From: DATLXH01 sp035576005
GTDB taxonomy: Bacteria > Acidobacteriota > Thermoanaerobaculia > Gp7-AA8
Direction: 5' to 3'
Assembly (NCBI GenBank): GCA_035576005.1
Contig: DATLXH010000198.1
Span: 1 to 51,345 of the forward strand
DNA length: 51,345 bases
Shown: positions 42,795-51,022 of the stretch, in pieces
How positions within the stretch are numbered: the first letter of the stretch is position 1
Layout: the number at the start of each line of letters is the position of its first letter
The notes under the pieces: generated by a model
The model's database searches: none
What the model saw: the letters and a program-made list of their open reading frames with translations, nothing else
Told to the model about the DNA's origin: nothing
Made by a program: the position numbers and the translations under genes

Positions 42795-43403
42795 ATGGGA
42801 CAGGAGATCGACTGCGAGGTCCGGATCGGCGAGGTGACCTCACGTGCCAGGGTCCAGCTGGAGTCCGAAAGCCTCATCGTCAGGGTCAAACCGTCAAGGA
42901 TTTTCCCGTTCAGCGAAATGCAGTCCGTCGTGGTCGACGGAGACTTTCTCTCCATCGAATCCACGCAAGCTAACATCCGACTGCATCTGGGAGGGAAGGC
43001 CGAGGTCTGGGCTGAGAAGATCCGCAACCCGAAAAGTGTGATGGACAGGATTGGCGTGAAAGCCACGGATATCGTCTCTGTGCTTGGACTGGGGAACGAT
43101 CCTTTCGTAGCAGATCTCGAGCGTCGCGCACAGCTCGTGTTGAGAGATCGCGTTCATAAGGGATCCAGCCTCATCTTTTTAAGGCTGGAGACGGAGGCCG
43201 ATCTCGAGAAGATCGAGTCTCTCGCAAAGTCGCTCACGGGCGATGGCGCGATCTGGATTCTGCGGCCGAAAGGCAAGACCGGCGTCCCGGAAACCGAGAC
43301 CATGCGCGCTGGAAAAGCAGCAGGACTCGTTGACGTGAAGGTTGTGAAGTTCTCGGAACTACTGTCGGCCGAGAAATTTGTTATCCCGGTAAAGAAGCGG
43401 TAA
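42795..43403 (+). CDS. DUF3052-like protein of unknown function
   Basis: 202-aa cytoplasmic protein. Residues 1-85 form a beta-rich segment (VRIGEVTSRARVQLESESLI). The C-terminal 110 residues resemble the DUF3052 family: a Rossmann-like strand SLIFLRLE, then AIWILRPKGKTGVPETETMR and AAGLVDVKVVKFSELLSAEK. Such proteins often pair with translation or stress genes; no function is known. The frame is open upstream through element A6, but ATG 42795, just outside the element, gives the natural start. The element's right end therefore serves as leader for this gene. Confidence 0.75.
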   Translation: MGQEIDCEVRIGEVTSRARVQLESESLIVRVKPSRIFPFSEMQSVVVDGDFLSIESTQANIRLHLGGKAEVWAEKIRNPKSVMDRIGVKATDIVSVLGLGNDPFVADLERRAQLVLRDRVHKGSSLIFLRLETEADLEKIESLAKSLTGDGAIWILRPKGKTGVPETETMRAGKAAGLVDVKVVKFSELLSAEKFVIPVKKR

Positions 43404-43496
43404 CGCGGGCTTGCTTCCCGCCAACGTGCCTTCCGGCAACAGCGTGAGGGGCCTTCGCGACGTAGCGGACCGACTCTTCCGCTACCATACGCGCCG

Positions 43497-44228
43497 ATGG
43501 TCATAGGTCTCGCACTGCTCGCCTTCCTCATGACATTGGCCGGAGGTGCGTTCGCTCTCCGTTTTCGTCATCACCTCCTGCCGATCATGGGCTTCTCAGC
43601 GGGCCTGCTGATCGGGGTTGTTTTCCTCGATCTGATCCCTGAAGTGTTCGAAATGGTGTCTGCGCGTGGGGATGACATTCACGCGCCGATGATCGTCCTG
43701 CTTGCAGGTTTCATCGGAATCTTTCTTCTCGAAAAACTGACGCTGATCCACGGCGAAAAACAACACGACGCCCCTGGGCACGTTCATAACGTAGGACTAG
43801 CCGGTGCTGTGGGGCTGACCTTTCACAGTCTGCTTGATGGCGTTGCGATCGGCGTGGGATTTCAGGCCGGGGGAGCAGTCGGCTTCACGATTCTGCTCGC
43901 CGTCCTGGCACACGACTTCGCCGATGGACTCAACACGGTGACCATCATGCTCGCTACCAGGAACACGAAGTGGCGGACGATTGCACTGCTTCTCATCAAT
44001 GCCTCAGCGCCCGTCGTAGGTGCGGCGCTCACTCGGGTCCTCGAGATACCGCAGAGCTGGATCGCATACCAGCTCTCGTTTTTCGCCGGGTTCCTTCTCT
44101 ATCTCGGAGCGAGCGACCTGCTTCCCGAAGTCCATCAGCGACCGAAGGCCGCGCTGATCTTTTCCACTCTGGGCGGAGTGACCGTAGCCGCAGTCATGGT
44201 CTACGCGCTTCATCATTTCAGTCCTTGA
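43497..44228 (+). CDS. ZIP family divalent metal transporter
   Basis: 243-aa inner-membrane transporter for Zn2+, Fe2+ or similar ions. Transmembrane helix 4 has the metal motif FHSLLDGVAIGVG (His110, Asp114). Helix 5 has AHDFADGLNTV (His139, Asp140, Asp143), a variant of the HExxHE motif. The loop between helices 3 and 4 is His-rich (HGEKQHDAPGHVHN), a possible metal sensor. ATG at 43497 is the only sensible start. The same stretch holds another metal-related gene, the YkgJ-like protein at 44302. Confidence 0.92.
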   Translation: MVIGLALLAFLMTLAGGAFALRFRHHLLPIMGFSAGLLIGVVFLDLIPEVFEMVSARGDDIHAPMIVLLAGFIGIFLLEKLTLIHGEKQHDAPGHVHNVGLAGAVGLTFHSLLDGVAIGVGFQAGGAVGFTILLAVLAHDFADGLNTVTIMLATRNTKWRTIALLLINASAPVVGAALTRVLEIPQSWIAYQLSFFAGFLLYLGASDLLPEVHQRPKAALIFSTLGGVTVAAVMVYALHHFSP

Positions 44229-44301
44229 ACGACCTAAAAGACAGAACGGAGCGTCAATCCGCAGGCTGCCTGCTACCATGCAGACGGATGGCGATAGAAG
44301 A

Positions 44302-44706
44302 ATGAAAAAGATTGAACCGAGTTCGCCGGCGCGCCCCGCTCCGCAACCTCTCAAATACGACTGCTCGAAGTGCCCTGCGTATTGCTGCAGCTACGATCGG
44401 ATCATCGTCAATGGTCATGATGTGAATCGTCTCTCCAGACACCTCGGCGTTCCGCCTGAAGAGGTTGTGAAGCGTCACACCAGAACGGTTGAAGGCGAGC
44501 GTGTCCTTCGCCATCAGAAAGACGCCATCTACGGAACGGTCTGCGGGTTTCTCGATAAGAAGACTCGTCGCTGCGGTGTGTACGAGGGACGCCCCGGAGT
44601 CTGCCGCGAGTATCCGGACACCAACCGGTGCGGCTACTACGATTTCCTCTCGTGGGAGCGGCGTCACCAGGACGATCCCGACTTCATCCCGCTGCAGAAA
44701 GTGTAG
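44302..44706 (+). CDS. YkgJ family cysteine cluster protein
   Basis: 134-aa cytoplasmic protein of the zinc/iron-chelating YkgJ/FliB type. The Cys clusters are YDCSKCPAYCCSYD near the N-terminus, then GTVCGFLDKKTRRCGVYEGR and GVCREYPDTNRCGYYD. The spacing suits binding of an Fe-S cluster or zinc; biochemical function is unknown. The in-frame ATG at 44278 would add eight residues without better signal; ATG 44302 has AGAAG just upstream and is used. It follows the ZIP gene by 73 bp and may be cotranscribed with it. Confidence 0.85.
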   Translation: MKKIEPSSPARPAPQPLKYDCSKCPAYCCSYDRIIVNGHDVNRLSRHLGVPPEEVVKRHTRTVEGERVLRHQKDAIYGTVCGFLDKKTRRCGVYEGRPGVCREYPDTNRCGYYDFLSWERRHQDDPDFIPLQKV

Positions 44707-44932
44707 TCGACAGAATCCGGTGCCGGCATGCGTCGGCTCGGCTCCTGAGTCCCGCAACCGGATTGGCCTGGAGTCTCGATCCTTCCTCCCCGGTGGCCTA
44801 ACGCGCTAACGTCCGTCGGTTCCCGCTTCCGATTCCCGATTCCCGTCGCAAGCTCCAGGAGCGATGCGTGGAGCATTTGCACTCGGGGTTAGGGCGGAAG
44901 GGACGAGCCCCACGCCACCTGCACCAGAAGAC

Positions 44933-44956
44933 GGGAGCGGGAGCGGGAGCGGGAGA
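44933..44956. repeat. Tandem repeat of GGGAGC, four units
   Basis: Three exact GGGAGC units and a fourth GGGAGA. Too short and too simple to be a CRISPR. Such 6-bp repeats can vary in number between strains. Confidence 0.85.
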
Positions 44957-45161
44957 ATCTAGCGCGTGACTCCCGAGGTGGGCTCAACCCGAGGCCGTGC
45001 CTAGCGCGGAAGCGCTGGCCAGAAATGATGTCACTCGTCCCAACCTCAGGACGTACCGCCGCACCTCAGTGACGGAAATCACAAAGATCACTCCAGCATC
45101 TATCTCTCTCATTCTGAGTCACTTGAGGCCGCTTGCATCGTCAGGTCATCACCGGTCACGC

Positions 45162-45176
45162 TGGCATTTTTCTCGC
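45162..45176 (+). promoter_or_regulatory. Possible sigma-54 promoter before REC-EAL gene
   Basis: TGGCATTTTTCTCGC has the GG-N10-GC spacing of -24/-12 promoters, with TGGCA matching the -24 box; the -12 box is weaker (CTCGC instead of TTGC). It lies about 75 bp before the start codon at 45252. Single-site evidence, so tentative. Confidence 0.25.
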
Positions 45177-45251
45177 GATAGAAGAAGTCGCAACGAACAA
45201 TTATTTGAAGCAGTCTGTCCTCAACTCAAACAGAACGAACGGAGAGAAACG

Positions 45252-46394
45252 ATGACGATGCCAGAGACGCTCCTGATCCTCGACGATCAGCCTGAAGTGA
45301 CGGAGCTTCTCGCCCGCACCCTGGCAAGCCCGGGCCGCACGATTATTACGGCCCACGATTGCGAGGCGGCGTCACTGATTCTCGAACGGGTTCCGGTTGC
45401 ACTGCTCATCAGTGACGTCCACTTCTCGACACGCTTCGCGTTCGAGGGACTCAGCCTGATCGACGAAGTGCGAAAGAGCTCGCCAGCAACCAGGATCCTG
45501 ATGATCAGCGCAGACAGCTCCGAAGGCCTCTCTCGCGAGGCGGAGCGCAGGGGCGCAGTGGGACTCATGGAGAAACCGTTCGACGTCCCCTTGCTCAAGC
45601 AGGCAGTCGCATCTCTCGTCGAAGGATGCCATCGGAACGGCGAGGCCTCCTCTGTGATCCGGGTACCTCTGCTGGAGCGGTTGATCCTCGAGCGCCGGAT
45701 CCTCCCGCATTTTCAGCCAATCGTCGATCTGTCGATTCCCGAAGCACGGGCATACGGTTTCGAGTCGCTGGCCAGGCCGCAGGTGGAAGGCGTCCCGTTC
45801 TTTGACTGCGATTTTCTCTTCAAGTATGCCGAACGGAAACAGATGATCGTCGCTCTTGACCTCCTTTGCCTCCAGCAGGCTCTCTGGTGGGGTGCGCCGC
45901 TCGCCCGAGCAGGAAAGCTCTTCATCAACATCCATCCGCAGCTCCTGTCTGGCTGCGCGGAGCTCTCGTCCGTCGTGCTCGGTTGCGCACGGAAAAGCGA
46001 CATCCCGCTCGGCAATATTGTTCTGGAAATCACCGAGCAGGGGCGACTTGCGGAGACGGCCGGTTCTCTGGCTTGCATTGAAACGCTTCGTGATGCGGGC
46101 GTTCAGTTCGCACTCGACGATGTAGGGATGTCCTACTCCCACCTCGACCTCATGGACTGGATCAAACCGTCATACCTGAAGATCAGTCAGCACTTCGGTA
46201 CCCGTTTCGAGCTCGACAGCTCGAAGGGGAAGATCGTGCGGAACATCGTTTCGCTCGCGACGGAGTTCGACTGCGAGGTCATCCTCGAAGGGATCGAGGA
46301 AGTAACCACGTCCGGCGCCGCGACCAGAGCGGGAGCAAGATTCGGTCAGGGCTTCTATTACGCACGGCCGCAGACCGCGGCAACGTTTCAATAA
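45252..46394 (+). CDS. Response regulator with EAL (c-di-GMP phosphodiesterase) domain
   Basis: 380-aa two-domain signalling protein. The receiver domain (5-120) has the acidic pair Asp11-Asp12, phospho-acceptor Asp55 in LLISDVHF and Lys108 in LMEKPFD. The EAL domain (about 140-378) is divergent: EAL is ESL (Glu171), but Asn226, Glu259, Asp289-Asp290, Lys310, Glu346 and Gln366 are kept. The loop-6 motif DDFGTGYSS is changed to DDVGMSYSH, so phosphodiesterase activity is uncertain. The ATG at 45252 follows GGAGAG with a good spacing. No cognate histidine kinase is adjacent. A PilZ-like gene lies 1.4 kb downstream. Confidence 0.92.
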   Translation: MTMPETLLILDDQPEVTELLARTLASPGRTIITAHDCEAASLILERVPVALLISDVHFSTRFAFEGLSLIDEVRKSSPATRILMISADSSEGLSREAERRGAVGLMEKPFDVPLLKQAVASLVEGCHRNGEASSVIRVPLLERLILERRILPHFQPIVDLSIPEARAYGFESLARPQVEGVPFFDCDFLFKYAERKQMIVALDLLCLQQALWWGAPLARAGKLFINIHPQLLSGCAELSSVVLGCARKSDIPLGNIVLEITEQGRLAETAGSLACIETLRDAGVQFALDDVGMSYSHLDLMDWIKPSYLKISQHFGTRFELDSSKGKIVRNIVSLATEFDCEVILEGIEEVTTSGAATRAGARFGQGFYYARPQTAATFQ

Positions 46395-46433
46395 GCGCTT
46401 CCCTCTCGAAATACGAATCCGTGTCGTCACCTC

Positions 46434-46458
46434 CTCACCAGCGTGCAACGCTGGTGAG
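46434..46458. terminator. Hairpin 40 bp downstream of REC-EAL gene
   Basis: CTCACCAGCGT / ACGCTGGTGAG with loop GCA, perfect 11-bp stem. An outer pair GTCACC/GGTGAC extends it. No T-tract; a likely transcription end or mRNA-stabilising structure. Confidence 0.5.
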
Positions 46459-46576
46459 CCGCTCGGGGTGACGTATGCGTTTCTCCCACCGATCCCTTCT
46501 CGCCACCGCTAATTACAGCGACTCAAGATGCATCTCCCGCGTCGCGGCCTCCAGCTTTGTTGTGTAATGTGCATTC

Positions 46577-47176
46577 ATGATGAAGCGAACGAGAAGCGAG
46601 CATGTCTACGACATCCTCCAACGTCTTTTTCAGGAACTGGATCAGGATGCGATCAGGCGGGACGTCGATCAGCTGCGCGAGTCGAGACCTCTGGACACAC
46701 CGGCAGAACTGGTCCGAATCATCACGAAGAAAACTGCATTGAAAACTGCAGCGGTTGGTGCTGCGTCGTCAGCTGCGACCGGGCCGCTCGCGTTCCTCAC
46801 GATGGCGCCCGACATTTTCAATCTCGTCCGGCAACAGAGCCGGCTGATCCTGTCGATCGCCTTCATCTACGGCCAGAAGCCTAACCTCCCACAACGCTTC
46901 AAGGAAGTGCTCGCCGTCCTCGCGCTATCCACCGGGGCTTCGTTCGCACGCCGCGGCGTGACGGTCCTGCTCGAGCGAGGCTTCGAGGAGAAGATCGCCC
47001 GCAAGCTCGCCGTGAAAATCGCAGGCTCGCTGATCGGGAAGAGGCTGCCCAAAGTCATCCCTGTAGTCGGCGGCCTCGTAGGCGGCACTCTCAATTACAT
47101 GGCTGTCCGTGCCGTGTCCAAAGTTGCGGAAGAGTTCTATCAGTCGCGCGACGAGAGCGAGGCAGAAGGTCTCTGA
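46577..47176 (+). CDS. EcsC-like family protein
   Basis: 199-aa protein similar to EcsC-type proteins. Charged N-terminus; a small-residue-rich segment around 55-75 (AAVGAASSAATGPLAFLTM); then MAPDIFNLVRQQSRLILSIA, and YGQKPNLPQRFKEVLAVLAL. A glycine-rich pair of hydrophobic stretches lies near 150-175 (VIPVVGGLVGGTLNYMAV). It may be peripheral to or inserted in the inner membrane. EcsC in Bacillus accompanies an ABC transporter; no such transporter is here. ATG at 46577 or 46580. Function unknown. Confidence 0.7.
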   Translation: MMKRTRSEHVYDILQRLFQELDQDAIRRDVDQLRESRPLDTPAELVRIITKKTALKTAAVGAASSAATGPLAFLTMAPDIFNLVRQQSRLILSIAFIYGQKPNLPQRFKEVLAVLALSTGASFARRGVTVLLERGFEEKIARKLAVKIAGSLIGKRLPKVIPVVGGLVGGTLNYMAVRAVSKVAEEFYQSRDESEAEGL

Positions 47177-47274
47177 GTCATCAACAGAACAACTTCGTCG
47201 ATAGCGCGAACGAACCAATCCCTCTCTTGATTACGAGAGCCGCGCTGAATGCATCCGGTACACTCTCCACCAGC

Positions 47275-47718
47275 ATGCGCTACTCAATCGAAGAATACGT
47301 CCGATGGGAAGACATCGACGCAGCGGGAATCATCAACTACCAGGCATACCTCCGCTTTTTCGGACTTGCCGAAGTCGAGCTGTTCCGCTCGTGCGGCCTC
47401 TCGTACAAACAGCTCTTCGAAGATCTCGGTATCTGGCTCCCGCGAGTTCATGTCGAATGCGACTTCCTCGCTCCCGTCACACTTGACGAGCTTCTCGTCG
47501 TAGAGGCGTGGTTCGGCAGAATCGGGAACAGTTCCATCCAGCTCGACTTCTCAGTCACGAAAAAATCGGAGCCCGCGAAGGTGGTGGCAACCGGGCAGTA
47601 CGTGCTGGTCACCGTTCGTCAGGGCCAGTTCGTACCGACTCCGGTGCCGCCGATCGTGCGCGAGAAGTTGAAGATTTACCAGGAAGACACTCAGAAACGA
47701 CAGCCTCGGCGCATGTGA
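47275..47718 (+). CDS. Acyl-CoA thioesterase, hot-dog fold (YbgC/4HBT type)
   Basis: 147-aa cytoplasmic thioesterase. The start region YVRWEDIDAAGIINYQAYLR carries the catalytic Asp of the 4-hydroxybenzoyl-CoA thioesterase group and the following helix. VHVECDFLAPVTLDELLVVE and the strand YVLVTVRQGQFVP complete the fold. Likely hydrolyses an acyl-CoA; chain length unknown. The frame is open from a TTG at 47227, but ATG 47275 lies right at the domain start. Confidence 0.88.
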   Translation: MRYSIEEYVRWEDIDAAGIINYQAYLRFFGLAEVELFRSCGLSYKQLFEDLGIWLPRVHVECDFLAPVTLDELLVVEAWFGRIGNSSIQLDFSVTKKSEPAKVVATGQYVLVTVRQGQFVPTPVPPIVREKLKIYQEDTQKRQPRRM

Positions 47719-47788
47719 GACGAGCACGCGGGAACGCTTCCAGATCAGGTTGACGTCCGATTGACGTCATTTACTGTCCAATAGCAGC

Positions 47789-48492
47789 GTGGATGAATTG
47801 CCAGCTACAGGACAGCCGCTGGGTCCCGTCGTCGACTCTCGAGGACAGGAGAGATACATCGCGACCCCGGCGTTCCCCGGCAGTTTTGGCTCGGTTGCGA
47901 TCTGTGTGTGCAATATGGGCGAGACCGGAGTACAGATCGAGCATTCCGATCCGCTGCGTGTGGGCACCCGGGGAAGGCTCGCATTTTCCGGAGTCGGCAG
48001 CCGGATCGTTGAGCTTCGCGGGATCGTAATCTGGAGCCGCCTGTCAACGCTTCCTAATGGCCGGGGAAGTTCCTCTACCGCTCGGGCGTGAGCCTTGCGG
48101 AGCAGACAGTGGAGCTCGGGTCGACGATCCAGCAACTCCTCGGACGCGGGCTGATTCGGCGGGATGACCTCGGCCTCGAGCGCAAACGGGATCTCCTCCT
48201 GGCCAAAGATCGCGACCGTGCTCGAATGAAAATCCATAATGTCGTCCGCACGGTCGAAGGTCCGACCAACGATCAACTCCTTCTCATTCAACACGCCATA
48301 GAGCGGCTCCGCTCGCATCCGGAAGAGGCAGGCAAGTGGTACAACCGCGCGAAATACTCCCTGTCCCCCGAGGAATCAAAAACTTTCGATGAGAGTGGCG
48401 TCGGCCACAAAGAAGATATTCTTGCCGTCTGGGAGTATCTGGAGCGAAGCATTGAGCTGCCGGCCGTGGCCCGAGTCTTCGGACTCAAGTAG
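47789..48492 (+). pseudogene. PilZ-domain protein gene with -1 frameshift near 48063
   Basis: Two overlapping frames make one protein. The first (47789 to 48089) has an RGQER segment (RxxxR, c-di-GMP binding) and CNMGETGVQI (NxSxxG-like), then GIVIWSRLS, as in PilZ domains. The second (to 48492) continues the domain as GKFLYRSGVSLAEQ and adds about 120 residues of helical tail. Adding one G to the GGGG run at 48063-48066 joins them as NGRGKFLYRSG. Either a recent mutation or a sequencing error in the homopolymer. Intact product would be about 234 aa. With the REC-EAL gene it suggests local c-di-GMP signalling. The start is GTG. Confidence 0.75.
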
Positions 48493-48523
48493 AACTCTTC
48501 CCACCGAGATCGCTGGTCTCGCG

Positions 48524-48709
48524 TTAACCCGCATTTCTCACAGACCTTTGTCGTGAGACGGCGGAGAGTGGCTAGGATGCGAGGCGCACGGCGATTTTGC
48601 GACGAAGGCATAGTCCACACTATGTCAAGGAGCGAAATTGCCGTGCAACGAAGCAGACAGGCCGCTATCCGTCGTCTCGCGGCGAAGGTCTGTGAGAAAT
48701 GCGGGTTAA
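48524..48709 (+). mobile_element. Family A MITE-like element, complete copy A7 (186 bp)
   Basis: Bounded by TTAA at 48524-48527 and 48706-48709. The 37-nt terminal inverted repeats have four mismatches, all G-U compatible in a plus-strand transcript. It differs from copy A6 at few positions, one of which (T to C in GAGAY) is compensated in the other arm. It lies between the PilZ gene and the MFS gene, whose start is 65 bp downstream. Confidence 0.92.
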
Positions 48710-48774
48710 GCTGCCTGAGCGGGGCAATCCAGCCTCCTCCCGAGCGCAAGGCGCGCGCCGCGCACTGACTTCAG

Positions 48775-50016
48775 ATGGCTCACGACCCTTACGCGGCGCT
48801 TCGCGTTCGCAACTTCCGCGCACTACTCGCCAGCGTCTTCACCATGACGGTGGCTACGCAGATCCAGGTGGTCGTCGTTTCATGGCAGATCTATCAGGTC
48901 ACGCGCGACCCACTCTCGCTGGGATTGGTGGGACTCGCCGAAGCCATTCCATTTGTCGCGGTAGCCCTCTATGCGGGTCACGTTGCAGACAAGTTTTCGA
49001 GAAGGACCATCGCCCTGCTCGCATTCGTTGTCCTGCTGGCCTGCTCGCTCGCCCTCGTGGCATTCACCCTCCGTCCAGGCTTCATCTCACAGGGCCGAGT
49101 CTGGCCGATCTACGCAGTGATCTTCGTGAGCGGGATCGCAAGGAGCTTCTACCGCCCGGCTTCCGTGGCACTCGGCGCTGAGCTCATTGCGCGGGAGCTT
49201 TATCCGAATGCTGTCGCCTGGAGAACGTCGCTATGGCAGGCCGCCGCAGTTCTGGGACCTGCCCTTGGCGGATTGCTCTACGGTTTCACGAGCGCAACCG
49301 TCGCGTACGCTGTGGACGCCGCCCTCATGATCGTCGCGATCGTGATGCTCGGTAGCGTCGTAACTACGGCCCGAACGGTGCCGGCTGAGACGATCCCGAT
49401 CTTCGAGAGTCTCACCAGTGGCATCCGCTTCCTCTGGGGGCGACCGATCATCCTCGGCGCGATGACCCTCGACCTTTTCTCGGTCCTGTTTGGCGGTGCC
49501 GTCGCACTCCTTCCTGTCTTCGCATCGGACATCCTGGGGACAGGGCCTCAGGGACTCGGAGTTCTGCGAGCAGCTCCGGCAGCCGGCTCGGTTGCTATGT
49601 CGCTCATCATCGCGCACCGGCCTCCATTCCAGCGGGCGGGCAGGACGCTGCTCCTCAGCGTCGCGCTGTTCGGACTCTGCACCATTGCCTTCGCGATCTC
49701 GACCAACTTCTATCTCTCCCTGCTTCTGCTTGCTGTGAGTGGAGCTGCCGACAACATCAGCATCGTGATCCGGTCGACGTTGCTTCAGACGTTCACGCCG
49801 GAGCATCTTCTCGGTCGCGTTGCCGCAGTCAACTCAGTCTTCATCGGCTCCTCGAACGAGATTGGCGCCTTCGAATCGGGTCTTGCTGCCCGGATCATGG
49901 GTACGGTTCCGTCCGTAATCTTCGGCGGAGCCATGACGCTGCTCGTCGTCACCCTCACAGCCGCGACCGTTCCCATGTTGCGGAAGCTGCGCCGCATCGA
50001 AGACGTGGCGAGCTAG
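48775..50016 (+). CDS. MFS transporter (EntS-like exporter group)
   Basis: 413-aa inner-membrane protein with 12 predicted helices, resembling the enterobactin exporter/DHA3 branch of the major facilitator superfamily. Motif A follows the second helix (AGHVADKFSRRTI). Other family segments are NFRALLASVFTMTVATQ at the start and VNSVFIGSSNEIGAFESG in helix 11. The substrate could be a siderophore, drug or lipid; not resolvable. ATG at 48775. The region upstream consists of family A copy A7 plus about 65 bp. Confidence 0.9.
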   Translation: MAHDPYAALRVRNFRALLASVFTMTVATQIQVVVVSWQIYQVTRDPLSLGLVGLAEAIPFVAVALYAGHVADKFSRRTIALLAFVVLLACSLALVAFTLRPGFISQGRVWPIYAVIFVSGIARSFYRPASVALGAELIARELYPNAVAWRTSLWQAAAVLGPALGGLLYGFTSATVAYAVDAALMIVAIVMLGSVVTTARTVPAETIPIFESLTSGIRFLWGRPIILGAMTLDLFSVLFGGAVALLPVFASDILGTGPQGLGVLRAAPAAGSVAMSLIIAHRPPFQRAGRTLLLSVALFGLCTIAFAISTNFYLSLLLLAVSGAADNISIVIRSTLLQTFTPEHLLGRVAAVNSVFIGSSNEIGAFESGLAARIMGTVPSVIFGGAMTLLVVTLTAATVPMLRKLRRIEDVAS

Positions 50017-50066
50017 GCAGCGATCGTCATCCTGTGGCGGAACAACAGCTGCAGTAGCCATCTGAA

Positions 50067-50516
50067 ATGATCTTTGAGCGAGAAACCAGAATCCGGGCGC
50101 CAATCAAGGAAGTCTTTGCCTTCTTTTCCGATCCGAAGAACCTCGCACGGATCACGCCTCCGGCCATGAAATTCAAGATCGTGAATGCGCCGGAGCGGCC
50201 TCTCAGAGAAGGCGACCGCATCGACTATCAGATTCGGATCATGGGGGTGCCTTTGCGCTGGAAGACCTTGATCACGGAGTGGGATGAAGGGCGGGCATTT
50301 GCCGATTACCAGGAAAAGGGCCCTTACCGGCACTGGCTCCACCGTCACACATTCACCGAGGCGGGGAGCGAGGTGGTGATGCACGACCGGGTCGATTATG
50401 AGCTGCCCTTCGGCGTCGTTGGACGACTCTTCGGCGGAGCGTTTGTCCGACGCCAGATTCAGTCGATTTTTGACTATCGGGAAGGGGCGATCGGGTCGTT
50501 TCTTGCACGCAAGTAG
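50067..50516 (+). CDS. SRPBCC (START-like) family protein
   Basis: 149-aa cytoplasmic lipid/ligand-binding-like protein of the polyketide cyclase/SRPBCC fold. The N-terminal strand FERETRIRAPIKEVFAFFSD is followed by PKNLARITPPAMKF, and the C-terminal helix starts near PFGVVGRLFGGAFVRRQIQ. It is similar to YfiT/CoxG-like single-domain members. Ligand unknown. It starts 50 bp after the MFS gene and is probably in the same transcript. Confidence 0.88.
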   Translation: MIFERETRIRAPIKEVFAFFSDPKNLARITPPAMKFKIVNAPERPLREGDRIDYQIRIMGVPLRWKTLITEWDEGRAFADYQEKGPYRHWLHRHTFTEAGSEVVMHDRVDYELPFGVVGRLFGGAFVRRQIQSIFDYREGAIGSFLARK

Positions 50517-50614
50517 CGATTCCGAGGCAGGGAACGTAGTGGAACGTTAGAGAATGCTCGGCGACCTGCGGCCGTGCGACACTGCAAGTGAACTCAGTTG
50601 AAAAAGGGGCGTTC

Positions 50615-51022
50615 ATGCGAATCACGACTGTGCTGATCTTGACAATCCTCCTTGCAGATGCGTCCCGTGGAGCGGCCCAGGATACGAGCCCGGCTCCTGA
50701 CTACTCCAAAGAAACTCTCACGTTCATCTTCCGCGATCAGTACGTCGATCCTGACTCGGCACCGCCACTACCGCGATTTGCGATCTACGAGTTCCGCTAC
50801 AAGTCTCGGGTGAACCCGTATCTCTCGTTCGCCCTCCGGGCATTTCTCGGGATGGCTCCTCTGTCAGGAACCACGATGGAGCATGGCGATCTAACGCCAG
50901 TGATCGATCCTTTCAGGATGACCGGCATGTCGTTGCCATTCACCCCCTCGACGTTCAAGGACAAGGCTTTCGATAGGAAACTGAGGCGCCAGCTCAACTC
51001 TGCGCTCAAGAAGGGAAAGTAG
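50615..51022 (+). CDS. Small exported protein of unknown function
   Basis: 135-aa protein with a short signal peptide, ITTVLILTILLADASRGAAQ, cleaved around residue 20. The mature part is not recognised. It contains FIFRDQYVDPD and a hydrophobic stretch PYLSFALRAFLGMAPL, and ends with a basic helix RRQLNSALKKGK. An in-frame ATG at 50588 would put ten polar residues before the signal; ATG 50615 has AGGGG six bases upstream and is preferred. Last gene before the palindrome and insertion-sequence end at the window edge. Confidence 0.7.
   Translation: MRITTVLILTILLADASRGAAQDTSPAPDYSKETLTFIFRDQYVDPDSAPPLPRFAIYEFRYKSRVNPYLSFALRAFLGMAPLSGTTMEHGDLTPVIDPFRMTGMSLPFTPSTFKDKAFDRKLRRQLNSALKKGK

Larger units (their letters stand above)
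44707..45251. other. 545-bp intergenic region with GGGAGC tandem repeat
   Basis: Between the YkgJ-like and REC-EAL genes. It contains the tandem repeat at 44933-44956, several C-rich stretches and a possible sigma-54 promoter at 45162-45176. The frame that is open from 44997 into the REC-EAL gene has no family similarity before 45252 and is not considered coding. Confidence 0.6.

Noticed and set aside
44933..44956. Tandem repeats as a CRISPR array
   Set aside because: Six-base units without spacers; no cas genes in the window.
48088..48492. Second half of the PilZ gene as an independent gene
   Set aside because: It starts in the middle of the PilZ domain without its own signals; a one-base repair joins it to the first half.
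42601..48709. TTAA ends as evidence for a piggyBac-type element
   Set aside because: The other complete copy and both family B copies have CTAG, so YTAR with 4-bp duplication explains the ends better.
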